A DNA stretch of 64,000 nt from Hyphomicrobiales bacterium. GTDB lineage: Bacteria; Pseudomonadota; Alphaproteobacteria; Rhizobiales; MH13. Positions 25,338-34,053 of this stretch are shown piece by piece; position 1 is the stretch's first letter, and every line of letters begins with the position of its first letter. Both the position numbers and the translations under genes were made by a program. Under the pieces are notes generated by a model. That model was not told the DNA's origin. It was given only the letters and a program-made list of their open reading frames with translations, and ran no database searches. The stretch lies in NCBI GenBank assembly GCA_017642935.1, contig JAEPOK010000001.1, positions 1,719,192-1,783,191 on the forward strand, written 5' to 3'.

Positions 25338-26075
25338 CTAGTGCCGCAAGATTTTTCCAAAGAAATCGCGAGCACGCTCAGCCTTCGGTGCATCGAACAG
25401 GATCGCTGGCGGCCCTTCTTCGACCACCTCACCCTCGTCCATGAAGATCACCTTATCAGCGACCTCACGAATGAAGGCCATCTCGTGGCTAACCAGGATC
25501 ATCGTGATGCCTTCGGCGGCGAGACGGCGAATGGTGTCGAGCACTTCGTTGACCAGCTCGGGATCGAGTGCCGAGGTTACTTCGTCGAGCAGGAGAATTT
25601 GGGGCTTCAACGCCAACGCACGTGCAATCGCAACGCGCTGTTGTTGACCGCCCGATAGTTGATCGGGAAAGGCCGCGAGCTTGTCAGCGAGACCCACCAT
25701 GGCGAGCAGTTTTTCTGCTTCCAGCCGCACCTCGGCAATCGGTCGCTTTTTGATCTTGGCCGGTGCGACCGTCACGTTTTGCAGGACGCTCATGTTCTGA
25801 AACAGATTGTACTGCTGGAAGACTATAGCCATCTGATCGCGTGCTTCGCGCACGGAGGCCGCACTTTTGTAGTTGATGGTCTTGTCGTGGATCGTGACGC
25901 TGCCGGACGTGACCGGTGTCAGCCCAACAAGCGTGCGCAGCACCGTCGATTTGCCTGACCCAGATGGACCGACAAGGCCGATCACCTCCCCCTTTTCCAT
26001 GGAGAAGGAAACGCCCTTGAGAACCTCAATCGCGCCGTAGCGGGCGCGCAGATCGTTGACCGCGACGTGTGGCAA
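25338..26075 (-). CDS. Polar amino-acid ABC transporter ATP-binding protein (GlnQ-like)
   Basis: The 245-residue ATPase has Walker A GPSGSGKST, signature LSGGQQQRVAIARAL and Walker B ILLLDEVTSALD, as in GlnQ/HisP of polar amino-acid importers. The start is a TTG at 26075, preceded at seven bases by GGAG; no closer ATG keeps the first beta strand (HVAVNDLRARYG). It overlaps the permease gene by 50 bases. It is the last gene of a four-gene importer and converges on the SDR gene. Confidence 0.9.
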   Translation of the reverse strand: MPHVAVNDLRARYGAIEVLKGVSFSMEKGEVIGLVGPSGSGKSTVLRTLVGLTPVTSGSVTIHDKTINYKSAASVREARDQMAIVFQQYNLFQNMSVLQNVTVAPAKIKKRPIAEVRLEAEKLLAMVGLADKLAAFPDQLSGGQQQRVAIARALALKPQILLLDEVTSALDPELVNEVLDTIRRLAAEGITMILVSHEMAFIREVADKVIFMDEGEVVEEGPPAILFDAPKAERARDFFGKILRH

Positions 26076-26739
26076 GGCGTTTCTCCAGATACTGGCCCAG
26101 CATGCTGAGCGGGAAGGACATAAGGAAATAGCAAAAGGCGATGGTTCCAAACACCAACAGGGCCGAGAAGCCCTGATTGTTCAGCTCCTTGCCGCGAAAA
26201 GTGAGCTCAAAAACCCCGATCTGGCTGACGAGCGCAGTGTCTTTGATGAACGAGACGGCAAAGGCGATTGCTGGTGGGATGATGACCGGCCATGCCTGCG
26301 GAAGCACGACGGTTAAGAGCGTGCGCAGCCTCCCAAAATTCATTGCCGTTGCCGCTTCGACCTGTGTTTGCGCCACCGATTCAATGCCGCCGCGAATGAT
26401 GTCGGCAGTGTAGGCTACCGCGTAGATGCAGATTGCGATGACAGCGATGGTGAACAAGGAGGCATCGGTCGTGATCGTCTGGATGAAGAAGAGCACCAGA
26501 TAGATCACCACGATAAAGGGAATGCGGCGGAAAATCTCCACATAGGCGATGCAAATCGCGCGCAAGGGCAGCGCCCACAGTCCCGGGGTCTGGCGCAGAT
26601 AGACCAGGACAAAAGCCAGCCCAAATCCGATCAGACACCCCATGGCCGTCATGGCCAGCGTCAAACCGGCCGATTGGGCGAGAAGCACCATATTGTCGAG
26701 CGTAAAAAAGCGCGGGATCTGTTCGATGATCCGTTCCAT
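26026..26739 (-). CDS. Polar amino-acid ABC transporter permease
   Basis: A 237-residue HisM-type permease with about five membrane segments and the EAA-loop region EAATAMNFGRLRTLLTVVLPQA. The start is the ATG at 26739, 17 bases after the upstream permease stop. Its 3' end overlaps the ATPase gene by 50 bases, implying coupled translation. With its partner it makes the membrane channel for the amino acid or opine-like compound captured by the binding protein at 27542-28351. Confidence 0.88.
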   Translation of the reverse strand: MERIIEQIPRFFTLDNMVLLAQSAGLTLAMTAMGCLIGFGLAFVLVYLRQTPGLWALPLRAICIAYVEIFRRIPFIVVIYLVLFFIQTITTDASLFTIAVIAICIYAVAYTADIIRGGIESVAQTQVEAATAMNFGRLRTLLTVVLPQAWPVIIPPAIAFAVSFIKDTALVSQIGVFELTFRGKELNNQGFSALLVFGTIAFCYFLMSFPLSMLGQYLEKRLATRRGQRSARPLRRD

Positions 26740-26755
26740 CAGCGGCGATCCATCC

Positions 26756-27433
26756 TCAAAAAATCCTCGCCTTGACGCGGAATGCCCAACGACCCAGCAA
26801 TGCAAGCCCGATGGACGCGATGAACGTCAGCACGACGTACATGACGGCGACGATCGAGAAATATTCCAGCCAGCGATAGTTGACGGTCGATAGGTTGATC
26901 GCCTGACCGGTCAGCTCGTCGACGCCGATCAGCGCGCCGATGGAGGTGCCCATCACCAGGACAACGATGAAAAAGTTGGCGAGCGCTGGATACACCGACT
27001 TGGCGATGTGTGGGACGATGATGTAGCGGATTTGCTGGACCAGCGAGAAGCCGAGCGTCTGGCCCGCTTCCAATTCGGTTCGTCGTACGGACAAAAACCC
27101 GGCTCGCAGGATCATCGTCAGGTAGGCCCCGGCATTGAGGATCAAGCCGATCAGCACGCAAGCTTCGTTTGACCAGCGGATGCCCACTTCTGGCAGCCCA
27201 AAATAGAGAAAGTAGATTTGGATCAGCGCCGGCGTGTTGGTGATGAAAACGACATAGCCATCGACCAGAAGCCGCAAAGGCTTGGCGCCAAAGGTGTTAA
27301 TTGCCGCTCCGACCAACCCGATGACGGCGCCGCCACCGAAAGCCACAACGCCGAGTTGGAAGGTCAGCCAAGCGCCCGCCATGAGCGCATCAAACTGGCC
27401 CCAAACGACGCCGTATTGGAACGTGTAGTTCAT
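26756..27433 (-). CDS. Polar amino-acid ABC transporter permease
   Basis: The 225-residue permease begins at ATG 27433 and has the His/Glu/Gln/Arg/opine permease signature: a first helix in MAGAWLTFQLGVVAFGGGAV and EAA loop ELEAGQTLGFSLVQQIRYIIVPH. It pairs with the permease downstream. The 108-base gap to the binding-protein gene holds a weak hairpin. The HisM/GlnP subfamily includes octopine and nopaline importers, which fits the opine-oxidase-like genes in the same region. Confidence 0.88.
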   Translation of the reverse strand: MNYTFQYGVVWGQFDALMAGAWLTFQLGVVAFGGGAVIGLVGAAINTFGAKPLRLLVDGYVVFITNTPALIQIYFLYFGLPEVGIRWSNEACVLIGLILNAGAYLTMILRAGFLSVRRTELEAGQTLGFSLVQQIRYIIVPHIAKSVYPALANFFIVVLVMGTSIGALIGVDELTGQAINLSTVNYRWLEYFSIVAVMYVVLTFIASIGLALLGRWAFRVKARIF

Positions 27434-27485
27434 GGCGAACCGGCGACCCTATATTCTACCCGGCACTGCACCCGGCCCTGCCGCT

Positions 27486-27530
27486 GACGCTGAAATCAGC
27501 AAGACGAATGGCAAGACCGGGGGCAGCGTC
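27486..27530 (-). other. Possible intercistronic stem after the amino-acid-binding protein gene
   Basis: GACGCTG and CAGCGTC are perfect complements separated by 31 bases, and a short nested palindrome GCTGAAATCAGC overlaps one arm. It lies between the binding-protein stop and the first permease start. It is weaker than the hairpins at 20308 and 44915 but in the same relative place. Confidence 0.35.
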
Positions 27531-27541
27531 GGGAAGACGGA

Positions 27542-28351
27542 TTAGAAGTAGGGATTGGGCGTGATATCACGCAGCATCGGCGAGCCGTAGTGCGCTTCCC
27601 ACCGTTCGTTGACGAAGCCCGAGGAATGCAGACCGTAGAGCAGGATGTTCAGCACTTCGGTCAGATTATCGTTGCCCTGTGCAACGCCGATTGCGCAGTA
27701 AGCCACGAAGATCGGGTTTTCGACCACGCGCCAATCGACATCGGGATAGTTTTCAGTAAAGGCCATGAAGAAGTCGATGTTTTCGACAATGGCATCAGCG
27801 CGTCCCTGCGCTACCAAACGAACCGTGTCGGCCAAGGTGTCGACAAGCTCCAGCTCGACATTGGGCATGTTCTCTTCAATCCAACCCACAGTCCAGTTGC
27901 CGCGCATATTGGCGAGCGTCACGCCTTCCTGGTTGAATTCCTGCCAGCTGTTGCCGTCGATCTCGGACGTGGCGAGCACAGCCAGCACTTCGGTGTGCAA
28001 CGGCACCGTATAATCGATCAGCATCGCCCGTTCGGCATTGCGTGTCAGGGCGCCAAGCGACACATCGATGCGATCGGAAACCAGGAACGGCACGCGCTGC
28101 GGTGTCTCGGTTGGAACCCACTCGACTTCAACGCCAAGCCCTTCGGCCAAAGCATTGGCAACGTCGATGTCAAAGCCTTCCCAATCGCCCGCGTCATTGC
28201 GCGTGCTCATGTTCGGGAAATTTGGATTGATGCCGACGCGCAGCACGCCTTCCGACAAGATTTCATCCAGGGTGCGCGCTTCGGCGACTGCCAACGGCGC
28301 GCTCAAAATGGCAAGGCCGGATAGGGCCGCAACGAATGTGCGTTTGAGCAT
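27542..28351 (-). CDS. Polar amino-acid ABC transporter substrate-binding protein
   Basis: The 269-residue protein has a signal peptide (cleaved after about residue 25 at AEA) and a type II periplasmic fold of the family 3 kind: LRVGINPNFPNMS, DWEGFDIDVANALAEGLGV and the IDVSLGALTRNAERA strand. Such proteins bind glutamine, arginine, ectoine or opines. It is first in the leftward importer operon and faces a promoter with a pair of IclR-type boxes about 70 bases upstream. The ligand cannot be read off. Confidence 0.88.
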   Translation of the reverse strand: MLKRTFVAALSGLAILSAPLAVAEARTLDEILSEGVLRVGINPNFPNMSTRNDAGDWEGFDIDVANALAEGLGVEVEWVPTETPQRVPFLVSDRIDVSLGALTRNAERAMLIDYTVPLHTEVLAVLATSEIDGNSWQEFNQEGVTLANMRGNWTVGWIEENMPNVELELVDTLADTVRLVAQGRADAIVENIDFFMAFTENYPDVDWRVVENPIFVAYCAIGVAQGNDNLTEVLNILLYGLHSSGFVNERWEAHYGSPMLRDITPNPYF

Positions 28352-28422
28352 TGATCTTCCTCCACGATGGGTTGGCCCGATGTCTCACCAGCCAACAAAA
28401 GTGAAAGCCCACATAGCGTTCT

Positions 28423-28456
28423 GTGCGCATTACGAACTTTCGTGCGGATTATGGCG
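28423..28456 (-). promoter_or_regulatory. Paired IclR-type operator boxes E1/E2 (amino-acid ABC promoter)
   Basis: GTGCGCATTACGAAC (28423-28437) fits the consensus well; 19 bases on, GTGCGGATTATGGCG (28442-28456) matches in its first half and AT core. The pair lies in the 296-base divergent region 28352-28647 between the importer operon and the AcoX-like gene. The middle of that region (28457-28580) shows no other clear signal. Confidence 0.65.
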
Positions 28457-28580
28457 CATTGTCGCACCTTGCTGTCAATGGCGCATCCGTACGTGCAAAC
28501 CGCTATGCGCGCATTCTGTACGTTCAAAGGATAAACGGTCGGATTCCAATCGATGGCGACCCCTCCCCTTTCGAACAACT

Positions 28581-28595
28581 GTGCGTATATTGAAC
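28581..28595 (+). promoter_or_regulatory. IclR-type operator box E3 (AcoX-like gene promoter)
   Basis: GTGCGTATATTGAAC fits the consensus fully. It ends 52 bases before the ATG of the AcoX-like gene. A partial copy ending in GAAC lies 19 bases upstream (28562-28576), keeping the pair spacing. Confidence 0.7.
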
Positions 28596-28647
28596 GCTGT
28601 CGCCACGTTTTGGCGCAACTGCGATGCGTTGATGGGCACGGGCAAAC

Positions 28648-29760
28648 ATGCAGATTGGATTGATCGTAAACCCGATTGCCGGCTTGGGCGGGCGCGTCGG
28701 ATTGAAGGGCACCGATGGCCCCGGCACGGTGGCCGAAGCGTTGAAACTGGGCGCCGAGCCACAGGCCGGGCCGCGCACTTGGCGGGCGCTTGCTCGCCTT
28801 GCTGACCGTGTTCCAGGCGCGAAGCTTCAAGTTGCTCCCGGGCCACTTGGCGCGGATTGGACAGAGGGTCTCGACCTGACACTTGATGTGCTGGACACCG
28901 AAACCAGCACGCGAACGGCGCGTGATACGCGACTTGTTGTTGAGGGCATGTCGGACCGAGACCTGATCGTTTTTGCCGGCGGGGACGGCACGGCCCGGGA
29001 TGTCGCATCCGCCGCCCGTTCGGGCCAAGCGATCCTGGGCATCCCTTGCGGTGTGAAAATGCACTCGGGCGTCTTCGCCGTTTCGCCAGAAGCTGCCGGA
29101 GCCTTGTTGGCCGACATCTTGACCGCCCCAGAGCGTATTGCCTGGAACGAGGAGGCGGAGGTCATGGACATCGACGAAGCGGCCTTGCGTCAGGGTCACA
29201 TTGCGCCGGAGCTTTATGGTCATGCCCGCGTGCCTCTGGTGCGCAGTCGCATGCAGGCGTCGAAGGGAGGGCTCCGCAAAAACTGGGGCGCGGCTCTGGC
29301 AGGCGCTGCGGCAGAACTGGCGAATCAGATGGACCCAGACACGCTCTATGTCATTGGCCCTGGAACAAGCGCCGGTGCCGTGATGAAGGCAATGGGTCAC
29401 ACGCCGACGGTCCTGGGAATTGATGCCATGCGGGGCGGCGAAGTTGTCGGGCAAGATCTGAGCGCGGCGGAGTTGGAACGTCTTGCCGGTGATCGTCCCG
29501 TGAAGATTGTGCTTGGCGTGACAGGAAAGCAGGGCTTTCTCATTGGTCGGGGCAATCAACAAATCAGCCCCAAACTGCTCGCAAAGACCGGTCGTGATGG
29601 TCTGATCGTGCTGGCGGCAGAGGACAAACTCATGGAGCTTGCCCAACCCCGCCTCTGGGTGGACAGCGGCGAACCGAACCTCGACGCCGAACTGGAAGGC
29701 TTTCTGCGCGTGCGGACAGCGCCTGGTCGAGAAACGATGATGCGGCTTTCTGCCGGTTGA
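28648..29760 (+). CDS. ATP-NAD kinase family protein, AcoX-like
   Basis: The 370-residue protein has the GGDGT motif (111-115) of the NAD kinase/diacylglycerol kinase superfamily and the overall layout of AcoX, a protein often encoded with acetoin dehydrogenase but of unclear function. The N-terminal MQIGLIVNPIAGLGG is also typical. Here it stands alone with its own IclR-type box, 110 bases upstream of gcvPA. Phosphorylation of NAD or of a small molecule in this catabolic route is possible. A 447-codon open frame on the opposite strand is a shadow. Confidence 0.83.
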   Translation: MQIGLIVNPIAGLGGRVGLKGTDGPGTVAEALKLGAEPQAGPRTWRALARLADRVPGAKLQVAPGPLGADWTEGLDLTLDVLDTETSTRTARDTRLVVEGMSDRDLIVFAGGDGTARDVASAARSGQAILGIPCGVKMHSGVFAVSPEAAGALLADILTAPERIAWNEEAEVMDIDEAALRQGHIAPELYGHARVPLVRSRMQASKGGLRKNWGAALAGAAAELANQMDPDTLYVIGPGTSAGAVMKAMGHTPTVLGIDAMRGGEVVGQDLSAAELERLAGDRPVKIVLGVTGKQGFLIGRGNQQISPKLLAKTGRDGLIVLAAEDKLMELAQPRLWVDSGEPNLDAELEGFLRVRTAPGRETMMRLSAG

Positions 29761-29790
29761 AATCGCGCCTTCGTTGGCTTGATTTCATCT

Positions 29791-29824
29791 GTGCGTTATG
29801 TGAACTTTTGTGCACTATTTGCAC
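29791..29824 (+). promoter_or_regulatory. Paired IclR-type operator boxes A (gcvPA promoter)
   Basis: GTGCGTTATGTGAAC (29791-29805) and GTGCACTATTTGCAC (29810-29824) lie exactly 19 bases apart. The first is identical over all 15 bases to the box at 38672. The pair ends 46 bases before the gcvPA start codon. Confidence 0.78.
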
Positions 29825-29870
29825 GCCCATCAAGGCTGCCAACCATTTCCCGTGATCCAAGGAGCATTGT

Positions 29871-31292
29871 ATGTCGAGCGAGCCCAGGCCCACACAGTCC
29901 CGATCCCACCCTTGGATGGCGCTTTCCGCCCCCGGTGTCATCGACGAGATGCTGGCTGAAATCGGCGCGCCCTCGGTCGAGGCTCTTTTTGAGCAAATTC
30001 CGCAAGATCATTACCGAAAAACACCGCTTGATCTGCCGCCAGCACTCACCAGCGAGATGGAGCTTAAACGCGACCTGGTTACGCGGTTGAAGCAGAACGA
30101 AAGTTGCGAAGACAATCTGAGCTTTTTGGGCGCAGGCGTCTGGCAGCATCATGTGCCAGCCATCGTCGATGAGATCGTCGGGCGCACCGAATTCGCGACG
30201 AATGTGTGGGGTAGCTATCAGTCCGACCATGGTCGCAACCAGACTTGGTTCGAGTTCTCCTCTCAGCTCGGCGCGCTACTGAACCTAGATGTGGTGCAGT
30301 TGCCCGTCTATTCCTGGGGCTGCGCGACCGGCCACGCGATCCGTATGGCGGCCAAGATCACCGGGCGCAAAAAGGTCCTCGTTCCGCAACTCAGCGATCC
30401 TGAGCGCCTGTCTGTCATCCGCACCTATTGCCAGCCGCAGGAGATGGAAAGCGCCATCGAGGTTGTCATGGTGGCGGCTGACCCGACATCGGGACGCCTT
30501 GATCTCAATGATCTGAAAGCCAAGCTCGGGGCCGATGTGGCAGCGGTCTATTTCGAGAACCCGGCCTATCTCGGCACCATCGAAACCGGAGCGGCCGAGA
30601 TCGCCAAACTAGCGCGCGCAGCAGGCGCAGAAACCATTGTTGGCGTCGATCCGATCAGCCTTGGCGTTATGACCGCACCTAGCGACTATGGCGCTGACAT
30701 TGTCACCGGCCCGGTGCAACCGCTGGGCGTCCACATGCAATGCGGCGGCGGCGCGGGCGGCTTCATCGCCTCACGCGATGAAGAAGCTTACGTGCGTAGC
30801 TACAACGGCTTCTTGGTTTCGATCGCCGAAACACTGGAACCTGGTCAACACGCATTCGGCCTCGCCTGCCCACACCAGAATTCCTATGGCATGCGAGAAG
30901 ACGGCAATGATTGGACCGGCAACTCCACCTATCTCTGGGCGATTGCTGGGGCGGTCTATATGAGCCTGCTTGGGCCGGAAGGTTTCGCCGAAGTAGGCCG
31001 CCTGATTGTTTCGCAAGCCCGCTATGCTGCCAAGCTTCTGGGTGAGGTGCCGGGTGTTCAGATCATCTGGCCGGACACGCAATTCAAAGAGTTCGTCGTC
31101 AACTTCGATGACACGGGCAAGACCGTGGCTGAGATCAACGATGCTCTTCGCGCCAAAGGGATCTTCGGCGGCAAAGACATTTCAGGCGAAGGGCTAGGTG
31201 TTGGTCAGTCCGCGCTTTACTGCGTGACCGAAATGCACACTGCCGCCGACATTCAACGCCTTGCCGATACCATGAAGGAGGTTCTGTCATGA
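29871..31292 (+). CDS. gcvPA: Glycine dehydrogenase (decarboxylating) subunit 1
   Basis: The 473-residue protein matches the N-terminal-type subunit of split glycine decarboxylase (P-protein): SFLGAGVWQHHVPAIVDEI, the PYQSDH-like block WGSYQSDHGRNQ and GGPLG-type region near VTGPVQPLGVHMQCGGGAGG. The P-protein takes CO2 from glycine with PLP and passes the aminomethyl group to lipoyl H-protein. A good ribosome site (GGAG) precedes the ATG. It overlaps gcvPB as ATGA. The first block differs from the usual Y-x-P-Y-Q, so a different amine acid substrate is possible. Confidence 0.88.
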   Translation: MSSEPRPTQSRSHPWMALSAPGVIDEMLAEIGAPSVEALFEQIPQDHYRKTPLDLPPALTSEMELKRDLVTRLKQNESCEDNLSFLGAGVWQHHVPAIVDEIVGRTEFATNVWGSYQSDHGRNQTWFEFSSQLGALLNLDVVQLPVYSWGCATGHAIRMAAKITGRKKVLVPQLSDPERLSVIRTYCQPQEMESAIEVVMVAADPTSGRLDLNDLKAKLGADVAAVYFENPAYLGTIETGAAEIAKLARAAGAETIVGVDPISLGVMTAPSDYGADIVTGPVQPLGVHMQCGGGAGGFIASRDEEAYVRSYNGFLVSIAETLEPGQHAFGLACPHQNSYGMREDGNDWTGNSTYLWAIAGAVYMSLLGPEGFAEVGRLIVSQARYAAKLLGEVPGVQIIWPDTQFKEFVVNFDDTGKTVAEINDALRAKGIFGGKDISGEGLGVGQSALYCVTEMHTAADIQRLADTMKEVLS

Positions 31293-32851
31293 GCCGCTTG
31301 CCGAATTTTCACGCCGCCAAATGGGACGAGCCGGTTGTCATGGAAATGGGACGTCCAGGCGGTCGTGGACAAGTCTTCCCAGCCCCTGAATCTGAGGTCG
31401 CCAGCAGCGTAGGCGAGAATTTAATCCCTGGCGCGATGGCGCGCAAAGACCGCCCGGAACTGCCTGAGATCACAGAGTTCGAAGCGCAGCGGCATTATCT
31501 GCATTTGAGCCAGATGACGCTTGGCATGATGGGCGTCAGCCTCTTCGGCACCTGCACTATGAAGTACAATTCCAAGACGTCGGAATATGCGACGTTGCGG
31601 CCCGAACTAGCAGACGTACACCCCTACCAGCACGAAGACACGCTTCAGGGTGTTTTGGGCATCATTCACGAGTTTGACGGCATTTTGCGGTCGCTCTCAG
31701 GCATGGATCAGTTCATCTTTCAGGCTGGAGGCGGTGCGGATGCGGCCTACACCATGACGGCCCTCGCCCGCGCCTATTGGAAAGACAAAGGCTTGCTTGG
31801 CCAACGCACGGAGATGGTGACATCGGCGCAGTCGCATCCCTGCAACCCAGCAACCGCAGCCGCTGCTGGCTTCAAGGTGGTGAACCTTCCGCTGGAAGAA
31901 AACGGTTACCCATCGCTGGATGCGTTGAAGGCCGCTGTGAGCGACAAAACCGCGCTCATTATGCTCAACAACCCTGATGACATGGGCATTTATAACCCTG
32001 AGATCAAAGAATGGGTGCATGTTGCCAAAGAGGCTGGGGCACTCTGCTTCTACGATCATGCCAACTTCAATGGCGTTATGGGCAAACTGTCCGCGCGGGA
32101 ACTCGGCTTCGACGCCTGCATGTTTATGCTCCACAAGACCTTTGGTGCGCCGAAGGCCGGTGGTGGCCCCGCCGTTGGAGCCTTTGGCTGCTCGGATGAC
32201 CTCGCGCCCTACCTACCGACGCCAGTCGTGGTCAAAGAGGGTGATCGCTATCGGCTGGATGAGGATCGCCCGAAGTCGGCCGGCAAGGTGCGCGAATATT
32301 GGGGCAATGTTCCCCAAGTTGTGAAAGCCTATGCCTGGGCGCGCGGCATGGGTGCCGAGGGCATTCAGTTGGCGTCGGACATTTCTGTTGTTGCCAACAA
32401 TTACATGGACAAGCGCCTGTCCGAAATCGACGGGCTCGCGATTTCGAACCCTGATGTCAAAGCCCATCGAATGGAGATGACGCGCTGGTCGCTGGGCCCG
32501 CTGGCTGAAGAAACCGGCATCGGCACCGTCGATTTCGCCAACCGTATGGCTGACTTTGGCATCGACCCCTGGTGGATGAGCCACGAACCCTGGATCGTCG
32601 CCGAACCCTTCACGCCCGAAGCCGGCGAGCTTTGGTCGAAAGAGGATATCGATCTTTGGATCGATGTCGTCGCCAAGATCGTCGAGGAAGCGCGGACTGA
32701 CCCTGACATGGTGAAATCAGCGCCGCACAATCAGCCCGTTGCGCAAGTGAAGGGCGACGTTTTTGAGGACCCAAGCCAATGGGCGATGACCTGGCGCGCG
32801 TACCAGCGTAAGATCATGGGTGGCGCACAAGCTGATCGCGGCGCGGCTTAG
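31289..32851 (+). CDS. gcvPB: Glycine dehydrogenase (decarboxylating) subunit 2
   Basis: The 520-residue subunit holds the PLP site: Lys283 in LHKTFGAPKAGGGPAVG, preceded by the substrate/PLP region CFYDHANFNGVMG, and GTCTMKYNSK in the N-terminal part. It is the catalytic half of split P-protein and forms a heterotetramer with gcvPA. No gcvT (aminomethyltransferase) or gcvH (lipoyl carrier) gene is in this window, so it must either use the housekeeping T, H and L proteins or act independently. It converges on a flavoprotein gene after 21 bases. Confidence 0.9.
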   Translation: MSRLPNFHAAKWDEPVVMEMGRPGGRGQVFPAPESEVASSVGENLIPGAMARKDRPELPEITEFEAQRHYLHLSQMTLGMMGVSLFGTCTMKYNSKTSEYATLRPELADVHPYQHEDTLQGVLGIIHEFDGILRSLSGMDQFIFQAGGGADAAYTMTALARAYWKDKGLLGQRTEMVTSAQSHPCNPATAAAAGFKVVNLPLEENGYPSLDALKAAVSDKTALIMLNNPDDMGIYNPEIKEWVHVAKEAGALCFYDHANFNGVMGKLSARELGFDACMFMLHKTFGAPKAGGGPAVGAFGCSDDLAPYLPTPVVVKEGDRYRLDEDRPKSAGKVREYWGNVPQVVKAYAWARGMGAEGIQLASDISVVANNYMDKRLSEIDGLAISNPDVKAHRMEMTRWSLGPLAEETGIGTVDFANRMADFGIDPWWMSHEPWIVAEPFTPEAGELWSKEDIDLWIDVVAKIVEEARTDPDMVKSAPHNQPVAQVKGDVFEDPSQWAMTWRAYQRKIMGGAQADRGAA

Positions 32852-32872
32852 GCCGTGCCACGAACCGCTCCA

Positions 32873-34012
32873 TCAGTCGGCCAAAACGGATATGCCCTTA
32901 AGGTCAGCACTGGGTCTCTGACCAAGCACCAATTCGGCAACAACCTGCGCAGTCATGGGTGCAGCACTAAAACCGACCCAGGGAAAAAGCGCCAAAAAGA
33001 ACCCTGGCGTGCCGGGTACTTCGCCGAGAATCGGGCGCCAATCTGGCGTACCGTTGACCCAAGCTGTCCAACTGCGCACGGCGCGCATGTGACCAAGTTT
33101 CGGCACCACATCGGCGGCAATGCCCATATTGCCGGTCAAGCTCGATGGGTCGGTGGCAAGCGTGCCATCGGAACGCAAAGCGGCCGGCCATCCACCCCCG
33201 ATGATGCAACCGCCATTGGACGCCTGTTTCAACGACAGTTTTCCTGCCGCCGAGTAGACCAAATGTGGGATAATCGGCGCCACCGGTTCAGTAACCGTGA
33301 CCTGCAAGGGAAACCCGTCGATCTCAATGTCCACGCCGAGCATGGCCGCGATTTCACCGGCTCTCGCGCCCGCGGCGTTCACAACACGGCTGGCCTGCAA
33401 GGTTCCGCGCGACGTGGCGAGCTGAATACCGCTCGCCTCTTGCGCCATTCCGGTGACCATCGTGTTGCGCATGATCGATACGCCCGCGACTTCAGCCGCC
33501 TCCGCCACAGCCGGCGTTGCACGCAAAGGATTGGCTTTGCCTTCCAACGCGCAAAAACCGCCGCCAATCGCTTTGTCCGACAGATAGGGCGCAACGACAC
33601 GCAACTGATCACGATCCAGAAGCGTGGTCTCGACACCATGCTCGGCCTCGATCACGGCCTTTTGCTCAATCAGTTGCATCTGAGCTTCGGTTCGCGCGAC
33701 GACAATGCCGCCGCCCAGTTTGACGTCCAGATCCTCGCCCACACGCTCCGACAACGCCTGCCAAAGGCCAAGCGACTCTTTCAAGAAACGCAGGCACGGT
33801 CCGTACGCACGAGCCCAATCCTCTCCGTACAGAGCGAACTCGGGGTACTGAATCTGCAGGTGCAGCGACCCAGCATTGGCGCCAGATGCCTGAGCACCAA
33901 GATCACCGGCCTCCACCAGCGCCACCGAGGCACCAGCCTCTGCCAAGTTCCAGGCGGTCATCAATCCCGTGATGCCACCGCCGATCACCAGAACATCAAA
34001 ACGATCTGCCAT
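32873..34012 (-). CDS. FAD-dependent amine oxidoreductase (HcnC/opine oxidase beta/D-hydroxyproline dehydrogenase-like)
   Basis: The 379-residue flavoprotein has the FAD motif VLVIGGGITGLMTAWNLAEAG at its start and the ANAGSLHLQ segment characteristic of HcnC, opine oxidase subunit B and the beta subunit of D-hydroxyproline dehydrogenase. The same segment occurs in the paralogue at 41337-42464. These enzymes oxidise a C-N bond of an imino- or amino acid, passing electrons through a partner iron-sulfur subunit. It is divergent from the DapA-family gene with only 41 bases between the starts. Substrate unknown. Confidence 0.85.
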   Translation of the reverse strand: MADRFDVLVIGGGITGLMTAWNLAEAGASVALVEAGDLGAQASGANAGSLHLQIQYPEFALYGEDWARAYGPCLRFLKESLGLWQALSERVGEDLDVKLGGGIVVARTEAQMQLIEQKAVIEAEHGVETTLLDRDQLRVVAPYLSDKAIGGGFCALEGKANPLRATPAVAEAAEVAGVSIMRNTMVTGMAQEASGIQLATSRGTLQASRVVNAAGARAGEIAAMLGVDIEIDGFPLQVTVTEPVAPIIPHLVYSAAGKLSLKQASNGGCIIGGGWPAALRSDGTLATDPSSLTGNMGIAADVVPKLGHMRAVRSWTAWVNGTPDWRPILGEVPGTPGFFLALFPWVGFSAAPMTAQVVAELVLGQRPSADLKGISVLAD

Positions 34013-34053
34013 CAGTGCAGCATTCCTTTCCGCTTCGATCCAATGAGGACAGC

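Noticed and set aside
28303-29646. 447-codon open frame on the minus strand
   Set aside because: It lies opposite the AcoX-like gene, crosses the divergent promoter and the start of the binding-protein gene, has no recognisable family and the composition of a shadow frame in GC-rich DNA.
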